From Euptelea pleiosperma (taxonomy: Eukaryota; Streptophyta; Magnoliopsida; Ranunculales; Eupteleaceae): a DNA stretch of 64,000 nt. Where the stretch lies: assembly GCA_035048495.1 (NCBI GenBank), contig CM068542.1, forward strand, positions 36,733,109 through 36,797,108, read 5' to 3'. Shown in pieces: positions 40,699 to 52,600 of this stretch (positions are counted from its first letter, which is position 1; each line of letters opens with the position of its first letter). Under the pieces are notes generated by a model, which searched no databases, had not been told where the DNA came from, and was given only the letters and a program-made list of their open reading frames with translations. Made by a program: the position numbers and the translations under genes.

Positions 40699-43600
40699 GG
40701 ATGTCTTGTGCTTAAGTCACAATGACTCCATAAATCTTATTTATATGAAAGGAATTCCAGAAAGGACAAGTATACCCCTTGTGGGGGGTATTTACATAAC
40801 TACCCCTATTACATGAAAAATACGTATTTCTACGTATCTGATAACAAAGGCGACAATGCCATTGATATAGTGTAAGGGATGATGTCTGGAGTGCAGTAGT
40901 TTCTGTTCCAATATCAAGGTAATATAAGCCACCAGACTCATGCCCTCCACCAATCCTCTTCTTCATCTCAATATCTTGAAACACACAAAATGATGAATAA
41001 AATGTTACATAACAATTGAGAGATTTGGTGAGTTTACTAACAAACATAAGACTAAAAGGAAATTTCGGAACATATAACACAAAAGATAAAAGTAAAGATG
41101 AACTAGAAGCAGCAAAACCTAGGCCAGACACTTGAGATGTAGTGCCATCGGCCAGGGTTAACACACTGAGAAGATGAAAAAGACATACTGAATTGAAGAA
41201 AGCAAACATGAGGTCCTAGTCATATGATCTGAGGTGCTAGAATCAATGACCCAAGGAGAAGAAGTCTCAGGCACCTGGGAGGCAAGACAAGAAATACCTA
41301 ATTGAGCAAGAATTGCAGAGGAAACACCAAATTGTTCTGGTTGGATGCGCTTGGAATACTCTTCACATGATAAAGTCACTATATCAGAAGAGTTAGTCGA
41401 TTGATCTGGAATAGCTGCAATCTGTTAAATAACCATTTACCCCAAAAGATCGACCTGTTGGGGAAAGGCGAAACAACTATGTATATCAACGGGTCGTCGG
41501 GCCAACACAATACGTGCGCGGGAACAAATCATCCACTAATACTCCCCCTCAGCGAGAATACACTCTGCTGGAGACTTGAACCCGCAACCTCCCAGGCCAT
41601 AAGGCTCTAATACCATGTCAAATAACCATTTACCCCAAAAGATCGACCTGTTGGGGAAAGGCGAAACAACTATATATATCAACGGGTCGTCGGGCCAACA
41701 CAACACGTGCGCGGGAACACATCATCCGCTAACACAATCAACCCAGGAGTAGAACTCAGTCTCACTATACACTATAAGATTTGCCCAGTTTACTGGTGTG
41801 CCATGCAAGTCCCAGAAAAAATCCATGGTGTGACCATCCTTACCACAATGAGTACACTTAGAGGGTCCTCTACGCCCCCGGCCAAGGTCTCCTCCTAAAT
41901 CACAACCTCCTCATCCACCACTAACTCAACTACCACCACGACCAATACCACAGCCACTCCGGTCACCTGTGTCAAATATTGCTAAGGTAGATTTATCTCC
42001 AATAGCCACACTAGTATCTGATAACGAAGCATGTTGTAGGCGAGCAAAGACCTCCATCATACTTGAAGTTCCTTGCTCCCTAAAATCTGAGCTCATACTG
42101 GCTTATATTTTGGTTTGAGTCTAGAAAGGAACCGAGCCACGTCAAAATATTCTCTCTACTTACATTGCTGCTCTAAATCCGATGTAAGGGGAGGATGATA
42201 AACATTTAACTCATTCCGAATACTCTATAGAGAGGAATAATATTGTGCTAAAGGCTTATCCCCTTGCTGTAATGAAAAATAGTCCACCAATTGATATATT
42301 CGGGTAATATTGTTTTCACCCTAATACGTCTTTCCAACCTGCTCCCATAATTCCTTAGCCGTATTTAAGAACATCAGATTAATACTAATTTTGGGTCCAT
42401 GCTATTCCACAACCATGTCATAATCTGAGCTTCTTGGATCCATTCCGAATAATTTTCGCATCAATAGATGGACAAGAATTAGTAAGGTACTTGGCTTTCC
42501 CTTTGGCTAGTAGAAAAATCTCAACAGATTTAGCCCAAGGGACATAATTGCTTCCATTAAGTTTGATGGAAGTCATCTGAACATTGAACAAGTCTCCAGG
42601 TAGCATCGTACTAGATTTATTTTCCATGATAATCACTACAAAAATCAGCAATCACAACTAGTAGCACACAAATAACATCAACCAGTCCACTTGGGGAGGT
42701 GTGGCAGCAATAAAAAACATCAAACAGTCCACTAAAGGGCTTGCGGCAGCACCTACACCACCAAACAAACCACTTTTGGGGGTGCGCAGTAGCACCAAAA
42801 CTTAAAATCAGGGGGTGCGGCAGCACTTAAACCAACAAACAAAGGGTGTGGCAGCATCTGAGAGAGAATTCCAAACCAAAACCTAGTTGTGTGACAAAAA
42901 CCCGACAACCCACATGCAGAAAATACTCCTTTAATTCAAACTGAGAGTCATCAACCAAAAAGTACTGGAATATAGTGGTAGAACAGCACACCAAATGCAC
43001 ATATATCCAAGAACTTCACAAAATCGTATCTTCATAGGGGGTGCGGTGCCAGTTAATGAAGCTTTTGGCATTTGGAACCAACAATCAACCCACAAAATTT
43101 TCTACACAGCACTAGGGACTGCTGCAGCCTTCACATAGGCCTACAACAGCCCTGGGACAAAAGAAAAATTGCTGCCCTAGGTTTATATGATGTGAAACTA
43201 GGGAAAAAAAGGAGAAAGAGATGAAGTAGAAGGTTTGAAGGGTGTGATTAGAGCTAGATTGAATCAGAAAAGTATCTTTGATACTATGTAATCAAAGTTA
43301 GTAATCAGAGTTAGGGTTTAGAAAGAAAAGAGAAAAGAGAGAAACTAGGATAAATTGAACTAGTGAAGAATCTCACTAGTGATCCCCCTTTATATATTAA
43401 TAACATAACATAAAGGGAAAAAACAGAAATACCCCCACCACACATAAGACATAAATAATAGCCAACAATGTGAATCAGTCTTGTGTCATGTGATAAGCTA
43501 AGCATGGGGAATCTTTTAGCCATCATTCATCAACTAAACAGCCTATGAACATGGTAAGTAACAAGCTATGAAAATTATACAATCCAAGTTAAATTAAAAG

Positions 43601-46600
43601 AATAACTATACAGATTTTAGGCACACTCCTGATGTTTGTGTTCAATCCTCTTGAATGACAGCTATGGTGTGATGCTAGTTATTCCGATCATTCATCTTCA
43701 CTACTACTTCAGTTCTTTAAAACCAATGAATGATGCCATGACATACAACGGAGAGCAAGTATGGTGTGTAAGTACCTTCAGATGCCACATAGGCATCATT
43801 ATGTACATCTGCTCTTTTTGTTACGACGGTATTGGTTTATGAAATTGTTTATAATCCATGGCACCTTAGGTGTTTAGATCTATTGTGGAAATTGGAAACA
43901 ATATAATCATGTCTTATTTGTATAAATAAAAGTGAATGTCCTTACCATGATTTTAGAACTTTTTCCACATTATCAACTCGGAGAAACGAGACCGATTCTT
44001 ATGCAACCTATTCTTCTGAAGCTCGACTCACGTAGATCAGAGGCACTTAGTATCCTCCTTTTTTTGGTTCCAAATGCCAAAAGCTTCATTAACTGGCACA
44101 CTCATTTTTGCCTTATTTCATCACTTAGGGACCATATGTCAAGCTTTACCATTTTCTCTAGATTCTATCCAATAATGTGCTCCTAATTTGAAGCATCAAG
44201 TATTTTATGATTCTGCATTCGCAACTCACTTCTCTATCAGCGAGCTGCTCTTGTCTGTTATTACTATTTCTTAGTGTTTAGACATATATGCTTTGTTTTT
44301 CAATTTCGGGTTTCTTTTGCTTAATATCCCCCCTTTTCTGTAAAACATCATTTTCTTAAGTTGATTTCTCAATTATCTTCTTGTCACTCCATTTTAATTC
44401 CATAACTACCTAAAAGACTTTCCACTTGATCCTTGTTAGTATTCACACATTGCTTTCCAATTGTGATAGGATAAAAATTGTGCAGGTACAAAGCAATTGG
44501 CATTAGATTGGACTCTGGTGATCTAGCATATTTGTCTAGTGAGGCTCGGAAGTTCTTTTGTGCAATTGAGAAGGAATTTGGAGTGCCTGGTTTTGGCAAG
44601 ATGATCATTACTGCTAGTAATGACCTCAATGAGGAAACTTTGGATGCTTTGAGAAAACAGGTAACCATTCTGAAATGCTATCAACCATATTGGAATATGT
44701 TAATTGCATTTTATTCTACAATGGTTTTATCCAGAACATCAAAAAATGTATTCAAACGCCTAAGAAAGTAAGAACTTAAAAGGTTGGAAATTTTTTGTAT
44801 ATTGCATGTTGCACTTCATAAGGTCAGTGAAGAGTAAGATATGCCATTGTAAGCAAGAGGATTGTGGTGTAAATTTTCTTCTGATGAAACTCCAGTGTCA
44901 GAGCCTAACTATGAATTTAAGGCATTCCATCAGTCAACATGGATTACACTGGTCACATCTAAGACTGCCCCCCAATACTGATCTGTTTTAGAGATGCATA
45001 TCCTTAAAGTAGGTTCATTTTACAAGCTGATCAGATTTGACAGGGAATTTTAGATCCAACTCGGACTTAGATCCTAAATCTGGTAGTTGGATCTTGATCC
45101 GGATCTGGTTCCAGTCGGAATCTTATTGTGTTACACGATGTGAAGTACAAAAATAGTGGTAGGTACCAGATGCAACCCATATTAGATTCACGGGTTAGAA
45201 ACATCCCTCAGTTCAGAGAGTCGGAGACCATGGTTTCAAGTCAGATCCGGGTCCAGTTCAACACATACAAAGCTAGATTCAGATTCACCTGAGTCCAACC
45301 TGTAACATGGCCTATTTTTAGGGATGCCCAAATAGTATCCACCCACTCTTGTTGATTTAGCATTGTTTTGGAATCTTGTTGTATTATAATCTCCATAGAA
45401 ACCAGATTATAAATACGCATAACAAAATTTTAAGAACAAAATGCAAATGGTCAATTCCCACAAAATAAAACAATGTGATTGCTTTGCACACTGTAAAGGC
45501 AAAGAAATTGGATCACCCTTATATGTCTTTGATCCTTTCACATTAGGTATTGTAGAATAAATTTGCTAAGATCCAGTTCCTTTCTAGAAAACCTATTGCA
45601 GAATAACTTCAGTCATAGATCTTCTATCTCAATTAAATTTTATCTCCACTCCCCAGCAGTCAAGTGCATTGAAACGTTTTCTTATTTTTTGAAACCATGT
45701 GTGAAATATATGGGGCCTAATCCTAGCAGACCGTTAAATTTGGTACCGTACAGATATCAGGAAAATTTGAATCTTCCTGATGCCCCCATTTGCAGCTGAG
45801 TTACACATTATGGCACATTGGCCCAGTATCAACTCTAGTTCCAACTTTCCACCATGTAGAATGAGATCCAGAATCTCTATCTACTTGTGCTTGGCTCATT
45901 CTAAGGTTTTCATAGCCTCAAATCTTTACTTAATTGTTCGAGGATATTATAGATCAGATAATGGGTTATTGGATTTTATTGAGTCAAACAACAATGTAAA
46001 GAAATTGGTAAGTAATAGCAATTAAAAAATAAGAAAATGAAAACAATGAAATGGGGGAAAATACCAGATGTGAAGGGGGTAAAAAGAAAGAAAAATTCAA
46101 AGTTTGCTTGAGTTGCAATGGTGATTAGGGTTAGGGTTAGGTTTAGATATTCAAAGAGAGAAGAGAGAAGGATGTCATGTGTGTGTCACATGACTCCAAT
46201 TACATATATTATAAATGTAAAACATGACAAAAGACAAATATACCCTTTAAGGAGGTATTTACTGAACTACCCCTTATACGTGGAAATACATAAATACGTA
46301 TATGACACTCCCCTTCAAGTTGGTGCATAGATATCTCTCATGCTCAACTTGCATAGACACATGTGGAGTTGCCAACTGGGAACTCCCTTAGTGAAGACAT
46401 CAGCAACTTGCTCATCTGTCTTCACAAAAGGTGTATATAGTCATACTTCCCCAGATACAATCTTCTCCCTGATGAAGTGGCGGTCCACTTCAATATGCTT
46501 AGCCCGATCATCTTGAACTAGATTGTGAACAATGCTGGTGGTGGCTTTATTGTCACAATACAAGCTCACAGACCCCGAGACAGGGAAGCCTAATTCAACA

Positions 46601-49600
46601 ACCAACATCTTCAACCAAAGCATTTCACACAAGCCATGGGCCATTGCCCTAAACTCTGCCTCTGCACTGGATCTACCAAGTACAGGTTGCTTCTTGCTCC
46701 TCCAAGTGACCAGATTGCCCCCAACAAAGGTGCAATAACATGAGGTAGATCTCATGTCATCCTTGGCACCTGCCCAGTCTACATCAGTGTATAACTACTC
46801 TCATATGGCCATTCTTCTTGAAGAGAGTAGACTTGAAGTACCTTAGAATCATGTGTGCTACTTCTAAGTGAATCTCCCTGGGTGAGTGCATGTATTGGTT
46901 GATAACGCTAACAGCATAGGCAATGTCTGGTCGAGTCAAGGAGAGATAGATTAATCTCCCAACCAGCCTTTGAACGACCCCCCCCCCCCCCCCCCCCCCC
47001 CACATTTTGTAGAAGCTCACTACTCGAATCAGCTAGTTTGTGGTTCTGCTCTATAAGAGTGAGTCTCCACTGGTTTGGCTCCCAGCTTGCCAGAATTCTT
47101 CAACAAATCTAGGACATACTTCCTTGTGAGATGAAGATCCCTTTGCTGGATCTTGCAACCTCTATAAATCCTAGATCTTTAGTTTCAAACTCCCTTGCTA
47201 GATGACTTTTCAACTTGGTCACCTCTTCTGCATCATTCCCTGTCAGAATAATGTCATCAACATAGACAATAAGAGCTATAGTGCTCTTCCCCCGGTGCTT
47301 CACAAAAAGGGTGTGATCAGGTTGACTTTGAGTGTAGCCCAACTTCTTCACTACTAGGGTGAACTTCTCAAACCATGCCTTTGGAGATTGCTTAAGCCCA
47401 TAGAGAGCTTTTCTCAGTCTACACACTTTGCTACTTTCCCCTGGTGGGATAAAACTAGGAGGCACCATGTACACTTCTTCTTGCAAGTCTCCATGGAGGA
47501 ACGTATTCTTCACATCCAGCTGATGTAAAGACCATCCTTGATTTGCTGCCAAGGACAATAGCACCCTGATAGAGTTTATCTTTGCCACAGGTGCAAAGGT
47601 CTCCACATAGCCAATCTCATAGGTCTGAGTGTACCCATTGCTACTTGCTGCCAAGCCAATCTCAACCGACCCATTTACCTTGCACTTTACTATGAACACC
47701 TATCTGCAACCAACGGCCTCTTTTCTTCTTGGCAAGTCAACTAGCTCCCATGTTCTGTTTTTGTCCAAGGCACTCATCTCCTCTACTACACCAGCTCTCC
47801 ATCTAGGATGTGCCAACCCTTCTGCCACAGAAGAGGGAATAGGAATAGTAGCCACTGATGTGATGAAGCCTTGTATGAGAGAGACAAGGCATCATAGGAA
47901 ACACACCACCCCCCCCCCCCCCCCCCCCCCCACCCCACCCCCCACACACACACAAGAAATCCTTTAAGGGACTGAAAATAGGACTGGTGTGGAAAAGGAT
48001 GTCATGTGTGTGTCACATGACTCCAATAACATTTATTATATATGTAAAGCATTACAAAATAAGGAGGTATTTACAGAACTATCCCTTTTACATGGAAATA
48101 CATAAATACGTTTATGATAACAATTTGAAATGGTAAAATACAACAAAATTCTACGTGATTGGAAAGAACTCAAATCGTGTGTTTATCTGATTGTGATTTT
48201 TTAAATCTAATCGTGAATCAGAATCATGGTTTGTTAAGAACATTTCCAACAGCTATCCATATTAGTTAGTCATTTCAAAATAAAGTGAAAAAGCATGAAA
48301 AGGCTCTCCAGCAGTGTCCCCAACTGCTTAGCCATATTTGGAGATTAGCTAAAAGCACTCCTCTCATCTCCAAATATGGAGATCTATTTCCTTGGCTATA
48401 TCTCCCTAGCTATGAGACCTTTACCATTTTACCCTCTTAGTATAAAAACATTAAAACAAAAGTTTCTTGCATGTTCCATGTGGCACACTGTTGGAGATCA
48501 CTAACTGTATAGATGTTTGGCCCATCCAAGGTGGAAAGGATGAAAATCATCTGATTGATGATTTTTAGCCATTGGATTTGATCTTTTCATGGGTTGATTT
48601 TTAGCCCTCTAATTGGATCATTATTAAGGATACTGAAATCCAACGGCTAGAAATCACCAATCAGGTTGATTTTTTATCTATGAGTCCACCGAAGGGTTGG
48701 CCAAATATCCATATGGTCAGTTTTCTCCAAGAGTGTGCCATGTGTCCACGTCTCTTGGATGCCTAGCTCTCTTGAATTTCGCTACAAGTTTTAGGGTATT
48801 TTGGTCATTTTATTAGATGTCTTGGCTATTTTGGAGTAGTTGATGGAGATAACACCTTTTTGTTAAAGCTCTCATTGGTAAAAAAAAGCTGATTGTTAGC
48901 CAAACATGAAAATAGCTATGGATAGCTGTTGGAGATGCTCTAAATTTGTCTATTATATGCATCATTCTATCCATCAATCATCATCCATAAAAGGAAGTCT
49001 ACATGGTATGTAAAACCTATGTCAATATGCAGGAAACAATTAGTAGTTGCGCTTCCTTTTATGGTATGTAAAACCTAGGTCAATATGCAGGAAACAATTA
49101 GTAGTTACGCAATTAAGCTACTTAAGTATCTTAAAGTCTTAGACCTTCATGGACCTCATCATAAATTCCCAGTCAAACTACCCAAAGTCCAAAGGCTAAT
49201 TTCTGAAGTATATCATAACTGATATTGGCCTTCCTGTTGTGCACCAACGCCACCCATAGTCACACGATCATTAAGTTCACATTGTCCTCAAACAAGGGCT
49301 CCTCATTGTCCTTATCCCCTATTTGGTCCTCTTCATTAAGTTGCATTGTGTAGTCATCTCCTTGGCACTGATCTCCTTCAATTTATGATCACGTGGAAAA
49401 TTTTCCAAACATAACAATCAAAATTGCCATCCTATCACTTACTAATTTTCAGTTAGAAGATTAGTATGATTGTAGACAAATGGAAACTGGACACATCTGT
49501 ATGGTTTTATGAAATTCGTAAATTGAAATGGAATCACTCAACGTATACATGATTTTTTAGTTGAAGGATGTCGACTATTTTCTTCACCAGTAAGTGGTTT

Positions 49601-52600
49601 CATGGCACTAGGCTCCTCTGTTCCCACAGCTTTTTACCAGGCAACTAACAGACTAATTTAAGTGAAGTATGTTAGGTACTTTCAAAATGCAGTTCACTCC
49701 TACAATTAAATATCATCAAGGTCATTCTCTCAGTGAATGATTTCTAAAGAATGTACTATTTACCCGGATCCTTATCTATTGAGTTTGCATTGCTATGATG
49801 GTAGGGGGGAGTGGGGGAAGGAAAAGTTCTTTCAGTTTTTCTAGCCTCAGACATCTAAATTGGATGACCTTTTCTCGACACAGGGACATGAAGTTGATGC
49901 ATTTGGAATTGGCACGTATCTGGTTACGTGCTATGCTCAAGCAGCTCTAGGTTGTGTTTTCAAATTGGTTGAGATAAATAATCAGCCTCGCATCAAACTT
50001 TCTGAAGATGTTTCAAAGGTTTGATCATGCTGTCAAGCTATCTTAGTAAGCATTCCCTGCTTCTTTTCTAGATTTTCATTATTTTCTTGTTCTAGGTCTC
50101 GATTCCATGTAAAAAACAGTGTTACAGATTGTATGGGAGAGAAGGTTACGCTCTGGTAGACATAATGATTGGGGAAAATGAACCACCTCCGAAGGTATTT
50201 CATAAACTTGGCATGTTACTATCAATCGCCTTCTGTAGGTTTCTAAACTTCTCATTAACTATGTGTTTTACATTCTCATCAATATTCTTTCTGCGTGACT
50301 ATATGAGCTGTAGTTAACAGTTTGAGCAAGTAAAATAGGCATAGCTCAACATAAAAATTCCATCATCCAATATGCTACCATGAAATTTCATGTTTAACAT
50401 GGATAATTGTGATTTTCCAAGCTAATAACTATCTAAAGGTTTGCACAAATACTCAATACAATTCAGTTTGAGAATAGAAATTAAGTTTCAAGGATTTCAA
50501 ATGCTTATCCCAAAATATTGCTTAAGTTTTTAGTGGTCCGTGTTCAAAATCTACTGTGTTATGCATTTCCTAACGATGAGTTCTGTCTATTCATGCAAGG
50601 ATTTTGCTTCTGACTGCTTACACAACTTGTGTGCTCCATCATATGCCTTTACAACCTTTTACCAGTAACTGTGTTTGGCCCTACCAGACTAATCCTTTTT
50701 TGTTGGACTTAAAATCGTAAATGTGAGACATTTTAATATAAAAGAGCTTCCATAACATACTTTATGCAAAGGATGTGCGAGTGCCAATACAGCAATAATT
50801 TTGTAGTCAAATGACTGACTTCAAACCATGATATCTTGATGATTGTGTGATTTATGATGCCTACTGGATATAGACTATACATGTGCTATTATTTAAGATG
50901 TGAAACTTGCAAAGTTGGTGGCTATAGGTGCAGTAATAGATCGCAATGAAGAAAATGAGCAGTTCCTGAAACTTCTGAATTGGGGATGTGGAACATGTCA
51001 TAGTCCAAAATCCTTAGATTTCAGAGAAAAGAAAACTTAGAAACATGAAATTATGAGGAAATGATATGATGGTAGAATGTGAGAAAATTAAAATATCTAC
51101 ATACATCAGTGCCTTAACTTATCTACACCGAACAATGGTGTGATGTCTAACATCCCTCTGTAGATAGAGAATAATCAAATCATGGATTTATTGATTTTCC
51201 CCGACTTCTTTCTTGCACGGAAACACTTTGGATCTTGTCTTGCATAAATTTTTTTTTTGACATATGATCGAGTTTCTATTCAGACAACCAGAAGTCCATG
51301 CTCTCGAATGTCAAATTTCTCTCATATTAGTTGTTTATTATCCTTCTCTTTTCTGGTTCATTCCTTCCCTTCATATCTTTCTCTTTCACATCTTTCTCAC
51401 AGTAAATGCTAGTACAATTCCTATATTGACATTAAAATTCAATCAATTTCACAGCATGGCTGTTGTGAAGACTGACTTGCATAGTTTATAATTAAGGATA
51501 AACGATGCTCATTTGTTAATCAAGAATATAATTATCAATTTTGGACTATAATTAGGAGGAAGGGGAGCTTCTGTCTGTTGAGTATTGTGGCTAGAAAACA
51601 ACTCAAGAAACAGTTCAGCTTCCATTCAAGCTTCTAAAAGCAAGCCTTGGTGTCCATATTTCATAAGTTTTTCTTTTCGTACCTGTTTTAATTAAAGGCT
51701 GCACAAAGATGATATTCAGCTACGATTTTTAAAAGGGTTACTGTTTTTAAGTATAGTGCGCTCTAGAACCATAATTGTATCTGAATTTGAGTTATACTTG
51801 TTCCTTTTTATCTTTTTTCTGCACAGTTTTGTCAAATTTTTAGGTCCTGCTCTGATTCTAGTACTCAGAGGAAATCAAGACTGGAAAAGAAAGAACTAAT
51901 ATGCATCATAAAACTAGATAGAGGACTCCTTTTTGTTGCCGATTCTTCTGGATTGTTATTAAGCTAAGTCAGTTCGTCTTTGAAGGCTGTTTAAATTTCA
52001 ATCCTGTTGGACTGTTCTATCACCAACCACAGGATGGATGCTAGATTTTTGCACACTACTAAATTTTGTCGTCAAATAAATTTTTAGAATTGAGTATACT
52101 TCATAAAATGCATTGTGCGATGTAAGCAGGAACGAGTAAGTATTCTCATTTGTGTTCTATTTTTCAACATGCAGGTAGCAGAAAGGATTCTGTGTCGTCA
52201 CCCTTTCAGTGAATCTAAGAGAGCGTTCGTGGTACCACAGCGTGTTGAGGAGCTCCTAAAGTGTTATTGGCCTGGAGGTTCAGGTGTAAACCTTTTCTAT
52301 ATAATTCATTCTTGACCTGCATGTTCTAGATAGAATTTGTAGCTTCCATAAAACTTAACTTACGTGGACAATGGACAGACCCCACAACGCAGTTGGCACT
52401 ATTTTGAATGTGAACCAACTGCATTTTTGCAGTTAGTGTGATGAGTCACATTAGGCCTCATAATTTTCCTGCCTATTTCAATTTGCAGTCAGTCTTGTGC
52501 CCATGTGAGCTGTAAATATTTGGAGATAGCTACTTTTGGAGGCACAATTCTGTGCATATATTCTTTGGTTGTTGATTTTTTGCAGAAATGCTTGACTGGC

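Larger units (their letters stand above)
35190..40846 (-). mobile_element. Near-complete copia element nested in an older copia
   Basis: LTRs are 35190-35410 (3') and 40604-40846 (5'), differing mainly by expansion of a GA run in the 5' copy. The primer site TGGTATCAGAGC (reverse of 40592-40603) and a polypurine tract CTTGAGGGGAAG next to the 3' LTR are present. It carries gag, protease, integrase, reverse transcriptase and RNase H in standard copia order. It interrupts the segment reading QWHCRLGHP of the older element. The sequence 'aaggcgaca' occurs immediately at both edges (35180-35188 and 40847-40855), longer than the usual 5-bp duplication. Confidence 0.93.
33000..43467 (-). mobile_element. 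Old copia element split by younger insertions, intron 9
   Basis: The reverse-strand order runs from the right: 5' LTR about 43286-43467 (starts TGTTGGCTATTATTTATG) with a decayed primer site; gag 42418-42651 ([19 protein letters not shown]); protease region 41158-41379 ([12 protein letters not shown], so the usual DSGA motif is altered); the start of the GAG-pre-integrase motif at 40856-40900. Then comes a 5.7-kb younger copia. The element resumes at 35180 with the rest of the pre-integrase and integrase (about 34300-35180) and a frameshifted reverse transcriptase (33205-34000, with an intact YVDD at 33205-33528). RNase H and the 3' LTR are missing. A 312-bp TRIM also sits between gag and protease. 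Confidence 0.85.

Noticed and set aside
46121..46141. Telomere-like TTAGGG triplet ('gattagggttagggttagg')
   Set aside because: It lies in an LTR, only about three units long; related LTRs here carry 'attagggtt' once or twice. Not an interstitial telomere array (plants normally use TTTAGGG).
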